From positions 12,075,915-12,139,914 of the forward strand of contig CAIIXF020000001.1 of assembly GCA_903813345.2 (NCBI GenBank): DNA of 64,000 bases, in the 5' to 3' direction. The DNA is from Owenia fusiformis. Lineage: Eukaryota; Annelida; Polychaeta; Sabellida; Oweniidae. Both the position numbers and the translations under genes were made by a program. The notes beneath the pieces are model-generated. The model saw nothing but the letters and a program-made list of their open reading frames with translations. It was not told where the DNA came from and searched no databases. Positions 11,331 to 21,720 of the stretch are shown one piece after another (within the stretch, counting starts at the first letter, position 1; each line of letters opens with the position of its first letter).

Positions 11331-12101
11331 TATAAAGCTATTAAAGAAGATGCTATATAACATTTGTACCCTGAATCCCCATAGCAGTAATCCAACTTCC
11401 CTCTGGCTGTAGGTGTTTCAATTTTTTTCTGATAAAGCTTCGTATTATATGATCTATGATTGCTAAGGCACACCACAAAGACTTCAGCCAAAGCAGGCAT
11501 TATTTGCCTAATCCCCTCATAGGCGTAGCCAGGGGGTCCAACCAAAAAATATAACCATTAGATAGAGGAAAATAAGAGCTTAAAATGCTCTATTTCAATT
11601 TTGAAGGAAGTTGCATCAATTTTTGTAAAATTCAAAACAAATCTTTCAAAAAAAATTTGTGATCTGAAAGCTGACATAAAGCTGACTATGCCCCTGCCCC
11701 TGATGATGATATCTTACAGTTCATAGGTTGAATGGTCTTAATAATCTTAACAATATTAAAATAGTTTTCATGGCATTCTATGGTTTGAATGTTACTGAAT
11801 TGTTATTTGCTTACATTCAATAGAAGTATTGTGATTTTGACTATACTTCTGAATTGAAATTGGCTAAATCAAGTAAAGTATAACAAAGAAGAGGATATGA
11901 ATTGATTCCTGTAGGTGAATCTCTTATTTAAGAGTGCGGGGAAAGCTGTTTTCTTGTAAAGGGTAGAACTATTCATGATTGGAGCAGGTGAAACAAATTA
12001 GACTTTTTCACAACCATCACCTTGCCAATAATTGCAAATAAGCTAACTGCTCCATCACATCATGATAAACCATGGCATCTCATTTCTTCTCATCCCTTCA
12101 G
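11331..12101. other. Unannotated stretch with a possible MITE (about 11515-11705)
   Basis: AGGCGTAGCCAGGGGGTCCA near 11521 and GACTATGCCCCTGCCCC near 11686 look like weakly complementary ends of a decayed GTAGCCAGGGG-type MITE, but pairing is poor. I see no exon until the acceptor at 12101. Confidence 0.3.
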
Positions 12102-12223
12102 GTGAAACAGAAAGATGCTATGAGTATCAGAATGGCTCCATCATGATAACCACGTCCCCTTTGTCTTTATCCTCTAAACAGCAGAAAAGGGGGTCTGGTA
12201 TACCAAAATGTAGTTCAGCCTGG
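12102..12223 (+). CDS. Candidate internal exon, unrecognised gene
   Basis: A strong acceptor (CTCATTTCTTCTCATCCCTTCAG) precedes a 122-nt open frame that ends at a good donor, TGG|GTAATG. The exon starts in phase 1 (2 nt complete a codon) and ends in phase 0. Its 40 full codons begin ETERCYEYQNGSIMITTS and end GSGIPKCSSAW, with two cysteines and a Ser-rich centre. I recognise no domain. No partner exon was found nearby on the plus strand, so the parent gene may lie mostly outside the window or the exon may be spurious. The pyrimidine-rich acceptor is the strongest argument for it. Confidence 0.35.
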
Positions 12224-14477
12224 GTAATGAAGTCAGATTCAAGACAGATAATGATCAAATACCATCAAGGATATTTAAAGAACACAAAGGGCAAAATTTG
12301 AATAAACCCAAAGTATATTTTATTTTTATATACATGTAGTCCCTAACCTAAAGATTTCATTCCTTTGATATTTTGATCAATAGAGCAAGCCACAAGCCAT
12401 GTACTTGTCTCACTTTTCACTTGTAATTCTTCCCTATTATACTATTAATTGCAGTACAAATAACCTAAACAATTTGATCAACGTAACTCAGATAAATCGG
12501 CATGAAGGCTTCATGGTATTTGTTTATATCCATTATTTAGTTATTTACTTATACAATTAAGCAGGATTAACTGACATAAAACACAAATAGATGAACAGCT
12601 TTAAATGGGAAAAGTATTTATCTAGGAAAATTAGTACTATAAGGTCAATAAATGAGCATGAGGAAACATAAAAAACTAACAGAGCAAAATCACTCTCCTA
12701 TACCTAACCCCTAGAAATGCATAAGATATTCTGTTTGTCTAATTGTTTTGTTTAGTATATTTTTGAAAGTACCTTATTAACATCTAACAGTCATATAATA
12801 AACCATTAATAAGGAACAGACACATAAAAACAAATAACATAATCATTACTCATAAGGCAAATGGGTTGCTCATGAACACCTAATGCAAGGTATAGTATAC
12901 AAGCATAGCTTCTAAAGCCAGGATAGCACACAGCCCCTCAACAAAAATATTTCAGAATGATTCTTAAAAGGGAGTTTCATCTTCACTCTCCATTTACAAT
13001 AAATGTCTGAACTCACCAAGCTAATTAGATTTCATCGTCGAAGTATAGACAACTTTCCACATGTGGTCATTTCCTCTGACCTAATCCAATAGTTAATGAA
13101 CACGCATTTATAGCACTTGTTCTTTCCAGCTTGCTATATTGCTTGAGAAAAGGCCAGCGCGGTAGGTTTGAAATGATTTAAGACTCACACTGTCACCGGT
13201 ACCAGTAGTGGGGGTGGGACTGTTAAACAGAGGGTAGTTTATAACTAGACTGCGTGCAGGATAGGAAATTGTAAAATGAATCAAACACAACCTCAATATC
13301 ACGCTAGACTTGAGGCAGTTTTGAATAAATGTATTGTTGGAATTTATCAATTTTTCCTGTAGGTTAAGCCAGTCTGCTAATATAATTACCTTTCTTTTAG
13401 CACCTCCCCAAGGATGAAGTCATTTCCTGAATACACAAATAACTGTAATGCATATGGATTCAAACTTTTATCAATGTTAAGGATTCAGGTTCTGTATTAC
13501 AGTATTTCATTTCAATAATTTAGTATTTTATTTTGTTGACACAAATAACTCTAATGAACATGGATTCAAAATTATATCTATTTTGTCTTAATTGTTAAAA
13601 CTGAATGGTTCAGGTTCTGTTCTATTTCATCTTCAACTAATGTTCAGATATTTTTACTTATGTCATAACAAGATGGAGGGATTCTCAAGGTTGGATTAAA
13701 ATATGTTAATTTTGTGGTTACGGTTATGCATGCATTTTCTTTTGTATTCTCTTTCAATTTGCTTTTAATTTGTCTATTGTTATTTGGGATTAAGAGGAGA
13801 CACCTGTCTGGATGATAATTTATTAAATACTTTTTGGATTTGACTCATTTTAGAGACTAATGTCTTTTGGGCAAAAAACCTATACATGTTATTTCACGAT
13901 GCAGTGACAGATTTCAACTTACCACTTTTGGTCAGCAAATAAAATTAACAGTTGTTTTATAATTTTTGTCTTAAAAATTTGGTAGCACTTTTTTTGATAA
14001 AAAGCACACCGATTTTTGACTATGAGTTTCTCTCAGAATATATACTTAAAATTTGATTTGTTGATCACAGTTGTATGTTGGAAGCTACCTCAATGCTTTA
14101 CACAAGACAAAAATACAAGCTCAATTTAAAAGGCTGTCATATTTGTTAGCTATGTATTGAATGCCTCAAAAATATTCTTATTTATGTAACGTCCTTTTGG
14201 CTAGATAGAGCATTGCCTCCAATAGTTCAAGCCCTGATCCATTGATTTATTATGTGATACAAAGCTATGTTGTTTAAGATGTTTGATTATAGTTGATATA
14301 TCAGTATAATAGCAGATATAAGAAGCTTGAATTCTTAATCAAGCTAATTTAAAGATATAGAGGATGTTATCATTTGTTGTGATTTGTGCAGATCCTGATT
14401 GATTGTTATGTCATAGTGAGCTGATTAGAGATAATGTTCTATCTCTAATTACTTATCAGATGTTCGGTATAAGAAAA
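12224..14477. other. AT-rich stretch without recognised features
   Basis: I looked for exons on both strands and found only short frames without paired splice sites. The partial duplication ACTGTAATGCATATGGATTCAAA / ACTCTAATGAACATGGATTCAAA (about 13440 and 13550, each with mismatches) marks an old local tandem copy of about 110 bp. No RNA gene is seen. Confidence 0.4.
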
Positions 14478-15044
14478 TGTAGTACTAGAGAAGAAAGCAA
14501 TAGAGGAGGTAGAACTAGATGAGGTAGAACTAGAGAATGTAGCACTATAGAAGGTAGCACTATAGAAGGAATCACTAGAGAAGAAAGTAATAGAGAAGGT
14601 AACATTAGAGAAGGTAGCACTAAAGAAGAAAGCAATAAAGAAGGTAAAACTGTGAAAGGTATGACTAAGCACTATAGAAGGTATCACTTAAGAAGGTAGC
14701 ACTAGAGAAGAAAGCAATAGAGAAGGTAGAACTGTGAAAGGTATGACTAAGCACTATAGAAGGTATCACTTAAGAAGGTAGCACTAGAGAAGAAAGCAAT
14801 AGAGAAGGTAGAACTGTGAAAGGTATGACTAAGCACTATAGAAGGTATCACTTAAGAAGGTAGCACTAGAGAAGAAAGCAATAGAGAAAGTAGAACTTTG
14901 AAAGGTATGACTAAGCACTATAGAAGGTATCACTTAAGAAGGTAGCACTAGAGAAGAAAGCAATAGAGAAGGTAGAACTGTGAAAGGTAGCACTAGAGAA
15001 GGAAGCACTAGAAAAGGTAGCACTAGAGAAGGTAGAACTTGAAA
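14478..15044. repeat. Minisatellite with 16-bp-like units and an 82-bp higher-order period
   Basis: The block is built of GAAGGTAGCACTAGAGAAG-like units. From 14687 the marker CTTAAGAAGG recurs at 14687, 14769, 14851 and 14933, exactly 82 bp apart, showing amplification of a composite unit. The outer parts are simpler and more irregular. A minus-strand frame through it would be Ser/Thr/Phe-rich and is an artefact of the repeat. Confidence 0.9.
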
Positions 15045-15450
15045 TGTAGTATGAGAAGCTAGCACTCAAGGATCTCAGTAGATTATCCTATCAATCATGA
15101 TATTTACATGCTTTTGGCAAGTATCAATCTATATAATCAATCTTAAACTGCCTGTGAAAATTTGGAATCATTAAATGCTATCTCTCTGTAGATCCTTTTG
15201 TTTATTCCGCAGAATCCTATTCTTAAAACTTTTGGAACTGGAACAATTTATTTGACATACTGAATAAGATATTTTTATTTTACTTTTAAATGATGACAAG
15301 ATTAAGTATAATGAATCAGTGTTGATAAATAAGCTTAAAATCCCTATAGATATGAGGGTTGATCCAAAAGTTCAGAACATTGCTCAGAGGTTGCCATGAT
15401 GGCAGTCTTTATAACAAAAGGTCACAGGTTAAACAATAACAAATTTATAT

Positions 15451-15846
15451 TTGAATGCATTCTTCATAAAAATACAAGTACTTTTTTATACTGTTTATGG
15501 ATATACGTACATTAGTCTACATGTACATTTACTAATATACTGGAATGGCAGTGCTTATAAAGATGACATAAAAAATGGACAAAAGATACAACTAAAAGAT
15601 AGACTCTGTTTAAATTGTAACCTAAATCAAATAGAGGATGAACTACATTTAATTTTTTACTGCCCTTCTTATACAAACCAGAGAGCAATATTCTTCAAAA
15701 TACTAGCTGAAAATATTCCTATTACCAACTTAATGCCTGAATTCTTAATAAAGGAGATCATGAACAGCAAAATTAACATATTAAAATATTTTGCCAAATT
15801 CCTCATAGATTGTAACAATGTAAGAGCATTCATATCCAGTCTTTAA
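15451..15846 (+). pseudogene. LINE 3'-terminal coding remnant (zinc-knuckle tail of a reverse transcriptase polyprotein)
   Basis: The distal part of this frame reads RLCLNCNLNQIEDELHLIFY followed by CPSYTNQR. The spacing C-x2-C, then H, then C with the EDE-H-x3-YCPxY context is typical of the short Cys/His motif at the C-terminus of many invertebrate non-LTR retrotransposon polyproteins. The frame stops at 15844-15846, as expected for a LINE ORF2 end. No reverse transcriptase core lies upstream, so this is a 5'-truncated dead copy. The first 30 or so codons (about 15451-15540) are probably unrelated sequence read in frame. Orientation is plus. A terminal short repeat or poly(A) tail is not obvious downstream. 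Confidence 0.7.
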
Positions 15847-16484
15847 CATTGTATAAGTTTGTAAATATTTGTAAATTTAGTTTGTATCATAGAATATACA
15901 TTTTGTAGCAATTATGTTTGTCAAGCCTATTTGAAAAGGTGTTTTCAGTCTGAATGTATATATCAACACTACATTAGAATCATGATGTAATGTATTTTTC
16001 CATTTTGCTTATGACTGTATATTTGTATATAAAACACATGTAAATAACTGTATAGTGACCCATGTGTCGGAGAGACTGACATACATAAGAGTCAATAAAA
16101 GAATATATATATTGCATCTTTGTTTGCAAAAATATTTGTTTGTACTGCCATCTATTAATTGTTCTAAAAATATTTTTACCAGATCAATACCCAACTTGAG
16201 AAGAAAGATTTTAACTTTGTCTTAAGATTTTCAGAATCTTGAATTTTGGTTACAGAATTGACAATTTTTCTGAAAATATTAACAATTAGCCTTTCCTCTG
16301 TAGTTCTATGGTTTCTCCACTTAATTTCTTTTTAGATTTTGTGTATAAATAGCCAAGAAATTAAAGCTTTATATCAGCTACTTTATATCATGTCAGTGGA
16401 GTTAAAAAGTGCTTCAAGGTTTGATACCTTCATTAAGTTATTTTTCTTATAAAGATTTGTCCCTACAAGGAGCATACACACAAA
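15847..16484. other. Stretch downstream of the LINE fragment
   Basis: It probably contains LINE 3' UTR sequence for a few hundred bases, followed by unclassified AT-rich DNA up to the likely poly(A) site of the minus-strand gene. No exon is supported. Confidence 0.35.
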
Positions 16485-16486
16485 GT

Positions 16487-16492
16487 TTTATT
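16487..16492 (-). terminator. Candidate poly(A) signal (AATAAA) of the 129-residue membrane protein gene
   Basis: The minus strand reads AATAAA about 490 nt past the stop codon at 16985. It is a plausible 3' end, but other AT-rich signals nearby cannot be excluded. Confidence 0.35.
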
Positions 16493-16984
16493 GGATCTCA
16501 GATATTGCTGCTATACATTGCTGTACTATTGTACTACATATACGTGGTGCATCCTTGTGGATGGTTTTGTTTCAAATATATTATATTGCAGAATGTTGAT
16601 TGATATATTCATGCTGATGGCTGAGTTTTCCAGTATTGCACAGCCAGGGCCTGCACTAGGTTTTTGAAGTAACAGTGTGGTATCCACACTCCATACTATC
16701 TCCAAAGGCTATATTCGATCCTTTCAGTGGCATAAAAAGTCATGTGATCGCTGATCACTGTTTGTTGTCTAATGAAATGTTTTTCAACTTCAAAATGATG
16801 GGTTAACTTATGCAAATTAATAGGTTAATATGTTAGCTGGCAGCCGGTAGTTGCTTGCGCGAATTGAAGTTACTATATGAGGGACTAATAGAGTGTTAGG
16901 CGGTAGCCCAGCTTGAACTCTGCATTGAGGAATGTGGTTGAATCCTATCCTCATTCATATTGATGATGATATCGATGTTGTGAT

Positions 16985-17343
16985 TTATCGTTGGAATGGG
17001 TGAATACATTGGTTCTCAGAACACTGTTGAGGGCATTGTGTACATGTACATCCTGGACATTGTTTGGGCATGGTGGGTGTGTTCGTTGTATTTTTTATCC
17101 TTTTCTCTGTTTTTTCAAGAGTTCCTAACTCATCTGATGAGCTAGAATATTTCCGGAATTTTGCACTTGTATGAATACAGCAACAGCATAATCTATTGAT
17201 AAGTTTATTTTTGAAATTGTCACGTTTCTCATGTTTTCTCCAGTAGAAAAAGCAGGCTAGTCCAGTAAGTATGATAAATATAAGAGCTGAGATTGATGCC
17301 GGGATTATGAATCTTAGAGGGTCCTCCATTCCACTTCGACCTG
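16985..17343 (-). CDS. Terminal exon: membrane segment and Cys-rich tail of a small membrane protein
   Basis: The acceptor TTGTATATTTTCAG precedes an exon that starts in phase 1 and runs 119 codons to a TAA. Joined to the start exon at 19189-19219 it gives a 129-residue protein without a signal peptide. Residues 22-45 form one membrane helix (FIIPASISALIFIILTGLAC, then FFYW), followed by basic WRKHEKR. This predicts the N-terminus outside and the C-terminus in the cytosol. CCCC at 63-66 is a likely palmitoylation site. An SSSS-D-E patch and a tail with six Cys at 106-123 (CPGCTC..CPQQC..C) follow. The acceptor is a CAGCAG tandem, so one Ala may be optional. I recognise no family. It could instead be the last exon of a longer protein with distant upstream exons. 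Confidence 0.7.
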
Positions 17344-17738
17344 CTGAAAATATACAAAACACATATGTATTACAGTCACTCCTGTTAGAAATATCTGACA
17401 AATCACATTTAAAAGCAAATACTTTGCTCTAGATATTATTGACGATATAATTCTTATTATATGGAAAGACCAACATGAATGCATTAATTGCTACATCTCT
17501 ATATATTATTAATTACCAGTATTTAAGCAAATGGTTTCATAATTTAATACAATATAACATTTTTATTTATTTCGCAGCACTACTTTAATCTTATAACTTA
17601 CCTACTTTGAGTTTATCTGATTTTGAATTACTTGAGTTTTATCCCCCAAAATATAAGTACATGTAGTTCCAAAAATAAAGGTTTCATGTGTAGCTGATTA
17701 AAAAGAAATGATTCATATATCTTGGTCTCAATATACTA

Positions 17739-17944
17739 CAGTAAAACATGTACATGTATACCCAAACACCACTCTAATCCAAACACACAACTATAATCCA
17801 AACACCTCTCAATATGAACACTTTTTTCCTAATTTTGTTATCTCCCATCTACTCATATATAAAATAGACCCTAAAATGGGAACACTTTTAATGTGAACAC
17901 TTTTGAATGGTCCCAGTGGTGTTCAGATTTTACAGGTTTTACTG
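17739..17944. mobile_element. CAGTRAAACCTGTC-family MITE
   Basis: The element opens CAGTAAAACATGTACATG and closes ACAGGTTTTACTG with TA on both sides. The interior has repeated AACACC/GAACAC words characteristic of the family (relatives at 20728, 29029, 36003, 50229 and 63240). It is non-coding, and TA flanks indicate Tc1/mariner-type mobility. Confidence 0.75.
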
Positions 17945-18520
17945 TATATATTTATGATCCTATGGTGTGAATTAACATATGCTTCCTTGAGGAGGTCTCC
18001 AATTATCCTAGACTGTACAAAAATACTAATTTGTTTTGGTTATCAATAATAGAGACAATATTATATTGTTGCGATGCATTTATCCGTAGATAATTATCGT
18101 GTGTTGGAATATTTATAAAACAATTGTTTGAAGTGTTGTGTTAATTGATCTGAAAAACAATAGCTTCAATTTTCATTTTAAGTTTTAGATTGAAATAAAT
18201 TCAAATATGAAATATTTACTGACATTGAATGGCATTTATAAATACCATGCTAATACTATGTTAACATGTTATACTTTACTTTGATCGTATTAGACAGGTT
18301 TGACTGTATATTATGTTAGAATTAAACAGACTTTGTTCAGATAAGACAGGGTCCACTGAGTTATATTCATTAAAACAGGATTATATTATTGAAAATAAAC
18401 AAATGAAATGACACCACATAAGTCTTGCATTAAGTCTTTAAATCCCTCCGTTTGTACTTTGCCATAGGATTTTGAAGGTGAAATATATAGGGAAAGGTAG
18501 GTTATAAATGCAACTACCAC

Positions 18521-18725
18521 CCAGCCCCTCAGCAAGGGGAGTAAGGAGGGTTCGAGCGAACCTCCCTCCCCCTGCCAAAAAGTGTTTCAAAATCATGCAG
18601 TTTTTCACCATTCTGAGTACTTTTCAAGTGATTTTGGCCACTTTTGTGCCATAGTTGGCAAATGTGAGTTACTCCCCTTTTTAATAAAGTGAACCCCCCT
18701 TGGCAAAAGCTGGCTATGGGCCTGA
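18521..18725. repeat. GGCCC/GCAAGG MITE, copy 1
   Basis: It shares an about 80-bp core (AATCATGCAGTTTTTCACCA, TTCTGAG..ACTTTTCAAGT) with 23641-23850 in the same orientation. Both have CCTTGGCAAA near the right end and a GGCCTG terminus. Long purine/pyrimidine CCCC runs occur at both ends. A third, more distant relative may be 44923-45098. Confidence 0.6.
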
Positions 18726-19188
18726 CTGCCACTGATACATACCTTGTGTTATTGGTAGAATAGCCAATATGGTGCATTCTTGCATCAGAGGATGTAATCT
18801 CATTATCTAGAATGCCTCTTTAATTGTCCATTAATAAAATGTTGTTTTCTCGCCAGGTTAATTAAACCTAAAATAACAAAGAAATCATCCTTATATCAAC
18901 TGGAAGATTCCTCAAACACTTCAATGTATTAGTTATAAAGCATTGTGTAACTGCGTTCCCTTTATGTCATTCTTTTCTTTTGCAAATGACAGATAAGAGA
19001 TGGTCGTGAAAACCACCAGAATGGTTGTATAATGTAATAGCAGGCTTTTCTTGGTTTCCTTATCAGTCTAATAGGATATCTCTGCAGTCTGAACACAACT
19101 AATATCTAATCTCCAATGAGTAAAATCTTGATATGCACTTCAAACTACCTCTTATATTAGACTATATATATAAGGATCATAGGTTTAC

Positions 19189-19219
19189 CTTTGGACTGCA
19201 TAGGAACCCTTTGTGTCAT
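19189..19219 (-). CDS. First coding exon of the 129-residue membrane protein
   Basis: The minus strand reads ATG then MTQRVPMQSK, one extra base, and the donor AAAG|GTAAAC (phase 1). This matches the phase-1 start of the terminal exon at 17343. A TGA lies in frame five codons before the ATG. All three frames of the surrounding exon are closed upstream, so it cannot be an internal coding exon. A strong acceptor (TTTTTATTTATTTCAG) about 45 nt upstream of the ATG indicates a spliced 5' UTR. That leader contains two minimal upstream frames, ATG-TGA and ATG-GTC-TAA, which may restrain translation. The intron to the next exon is about 1.85 kb. Confidence 0.55.
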
Positions 19220-19264
19220 CAATTTAGACCATCACACCATTACCTCTCTGTTTCACATATATGT

Positions 19265-20727
19265 CCTGAAATAAATAAAAACTGTTGATTTGTGTATGTA
19301 TTTTAACACACATATTGACATATAATTTTGATTTCAAAGGGTGTATTTAGGGTTAATGTGACGATTCAGAAAATAAATGCATGAATCAAAATTGAACATA
19401 TTTTTTGTTAAATGGATTAAAGTGATTCATAATGACAATGACATGATGTTATAATAGCCTAATAATATAATGCATGATTAAGTTATTTACTTATTTTTAA
19501 GATAATTATATAGTACAATATTAGATACAGTATTATCTTATTTTAGTAAATAAATACATTAATTACGCCTAGATTGTAACTGCATTTGCTGACACATGAT
19601 GAAAGAAGCAATTTCTTTCAAATGATGAAAGTCAAAAACTAGATATCTACGTGCATATGCTAATGTTACCTCAATTAAATTAACTTATACTTGCCACTTG
19701 ACAATTTTTTGAAGTCTTATAATATTAACTATGTATATTTGTACAGTGATAACTGTCCTGCAGTATGTGCTTTCTATCACATAAACATTTTTCTCATGAA
19801 AAGCAGTGGCCCTATACTGGACTACCACCTATATTGCCAAAGTATATAGGGCTAATTTTGACATGAAAATCAATCAGACTGTCATTGAGGAAAAAATAAT
19901 AAAACTAATACTTTTAGTGTATTTAATGATTACTGAGGAGTTCCTTATATATATATTAGCAAAATGAGGACACTCCTAACCTTCCTTCTAGATTGATGAA
20001 CTTATCCTTATAATTAGACGCCCTTATACCTTATCTCGCTATCTTTATGGTTATGTACTGGAGGTCCTTACCAGTATCTAAATGAGGTACAATTTATATA
20101 CATGTACTGTAGAAGTGGAAACTTTAACGACCTGGAAACTTTGGCGAAATTTAGCGTTGAAGGAGAGACGCCAAAATAAAAATTCGTAGAAAAATATGAA
20201 AAAAATATCGGTGGGCGATAATACCGTGAAGAATACAGATCGACATCCAGATGCTGAGTTTCGTTTCGAATACATAAATAATAAATACCTCAGTGCTTCC
20301 TCATCGATTTACAATCATAATTGATACTTATTTTGTTTTGCAATGAAAACATTACAGAAATAATTTTTCGATTTTTCGATCACAAAATCTGTTATTTGAT
20401 TGGATATCTACTGTCACGTGACAACTTATCACATGATTCACCATCTCTGATAGAGTATGTATGTACTAAGTATGTTTCCCAAAGAGTCAAATCTTGTCTC
20501 TCTGCCAGCTTTTGAGATACAGCAATGGGCAAAGCAAGCTGTGATATCTGATATCTTGTTTGTTGTAATACTATATCCATCAGACAACATTTTTGTAAAT
20601 AAGTTCATAAGGTAGGAACAATGTTAGACAACATGTTTAGGTTTGATAGCTAGTTCATCTTTAATTGACTCAATAATCAGGTCATATGACATATCAGTCA
20701 CTACACTGTACAAAAACTTATTGTTAA
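19265..20727. other. Upstream flank of the small membrane protein gene, with a CACGTG palindrome
   Basis: AT-rich. A GAAACTTTGGCG-type repeat fragment lies at about 20105-20230. The only promoter-like motif noticed is GTCACGTGAC (20413-20422). There is no coding exon. Confidence 0.4.
20413..20422. promoter_or_regulatory. GTCACGTGAC palindrome (E-box / CLEAR-type match)
   Basis: This is a perfect 10-bp palindrome matching the known bHLH-leucine-zipper (TFEB/MITF type) consensus. It lies about 1.2 kb upstream of the start codon at 19219 on the coding orientation. Function is inference from one motif only. Confidence 0.2.
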
Positions 20728-20819
20728 ATGAACCTCTATAAGGGCCTAGGGGAACACCTCCCAAGTAGAACACTTTTTAGAGGTACTGAAAGGTCTTTTA
20801 CTTAGACAGGTTTTACTGT
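20728..20819. mobile_element. CAGTRAAACCTGTC-family MITE, left-truncated
   Basis: It contains GAACCTCTATAAGG..GGAACACCTCCCAAGTAGAA and ends GACAGGTTTTACTG before TA, closely matching the right half of 29029-29204. The left terminus is not recognisable. Confidence 0.65.
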
Positions 20820-21342
20820 ATGTACTTTGACCTTTATCATTGGTTAATAAAGTCTAGAAAGCACAGATATCTATTCACTGTTATCAATTGTTATTCAAAA
20901 ATTATTTTTCCGTTGTAAAAAAACTGTATGCAAACAACATGTATTACATGTATATAAATATATTATCTGCGTCATGTTAAAGTATACAATCAACATCATT
21001 GGTAAAGCTTAATATCAAACAGATAATATAGATTAGTATGTTCAACAATCAAGTTGAAATATTGATTGAGGATCACTGAACCATATATTAAAGGATAATA
21101 GACATCCATAATTAATTGATTTGGTTTGGATAATGTTAGGATGCACATGGCCACATACCTCACAGTTTGTGTTTTAGTGGCTCATGCCTAATGATAGCTC
21201 TCAGAAATAAGTTCCTTCCTTTTCAAAGTCCCGTATACCAGCCAACAGCATATATATTGCCATGAACGCAACCTGCATAAGCACTGCGCTACAGCTTGTC
21301 GAAATGCAAATAATTTTTCAGCTTATATGCAGGACTTAAAGG

Positions 21343-21455
21343 TTATGTCACTATCGTGGCATATATGCCCGAGGTCTCAGTGATATATGGCCCGACCTTG
21401 GGAGGGACATTGATCTCTGAGAACCGAGGGCATATGTGCCACGATAGTGACATAA
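21343..21455. repeat. Hairpin with about 38-bp arms (TCACTATCGTGGCATATATG)
   Basis: The left arm 21343-21380 reads TTATGTCACTATCGTGGC then ATATATGCCCGAGG. The right arm 21414-21455 is its reverse complement with few mismatches. The loop is about 33 bp. It directly abuts the MITE at 21461 and may form a compound element with it. Confidence 0.75.
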
Positions 21456-21460
21456 ACGAT

Positions 21461-21720
21461 TTATAACATACCTATGATGATGTAGACTGGTCAGAGACTA
21501 GGCTACCATTTTTTTTTTATAGAATTGAAAAACAAATGGTTTGAAAATGATTGAAATGAGTAAAGAAAAATTGTTCGCGCAGTTTTATCTTCGATTGATT
21601 GGTTATGACGTCAGCGCCTTGACCAATCAGAAAGTTAGCGGGCGCAGGCTTTTTACAACTTATATTGGCCTGCTGTCTTGTGTACACTTTACACTATACA
21701 TCATCATAGGTATGTTATAA
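21461..21720. mobile_element. 260-bp MITE with perfect 24-bp inverted termini, carrying CRE and CCAAT motifs
   Basis: The termini TTATAACATACCTATGATGA.. (21461-21484) and ..TCATCATAGGTATGTTATAA (21697-21720) are perfect inverse copies. The interior contains TGACGTCA at 21606-21613, a perfect cAMP-response element palindrome, with ATTGGTTA just before it and ACCAATCAG just after it (inverted CCAAT boxes). It is non-coding. The motif cluster could act as a promoter or enhancer module, which is inference. Confidence 0.75.

Larger units (their letters stand above)
17344..19188 (-). other. Proposed phase-1 intron of the small membrane protein gene
   Basis: The interval is bounded by donor AAAG|GTAAAC on the start-exon side and acceptor TTTTCAG on the terminal-exon side. 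It contains a MITE (17739-17944) and a GC-richer repeat (18521-18725), and no exon that I can support. Confidence 0.5.

Noticed and set aside
11062-11545. Minus-strand open frames of 68 and 105 codons
   Set aside because: They cover the right part of a MITE (10854-11330) and its flank, and related sequence occurs in the other MITE copy without coding support.
14445-14687. Ser/Thr/Phe-rich minus-strand frame
   Set aside because: It is a direct read-through of the minisatellite units and has no start or splice context.
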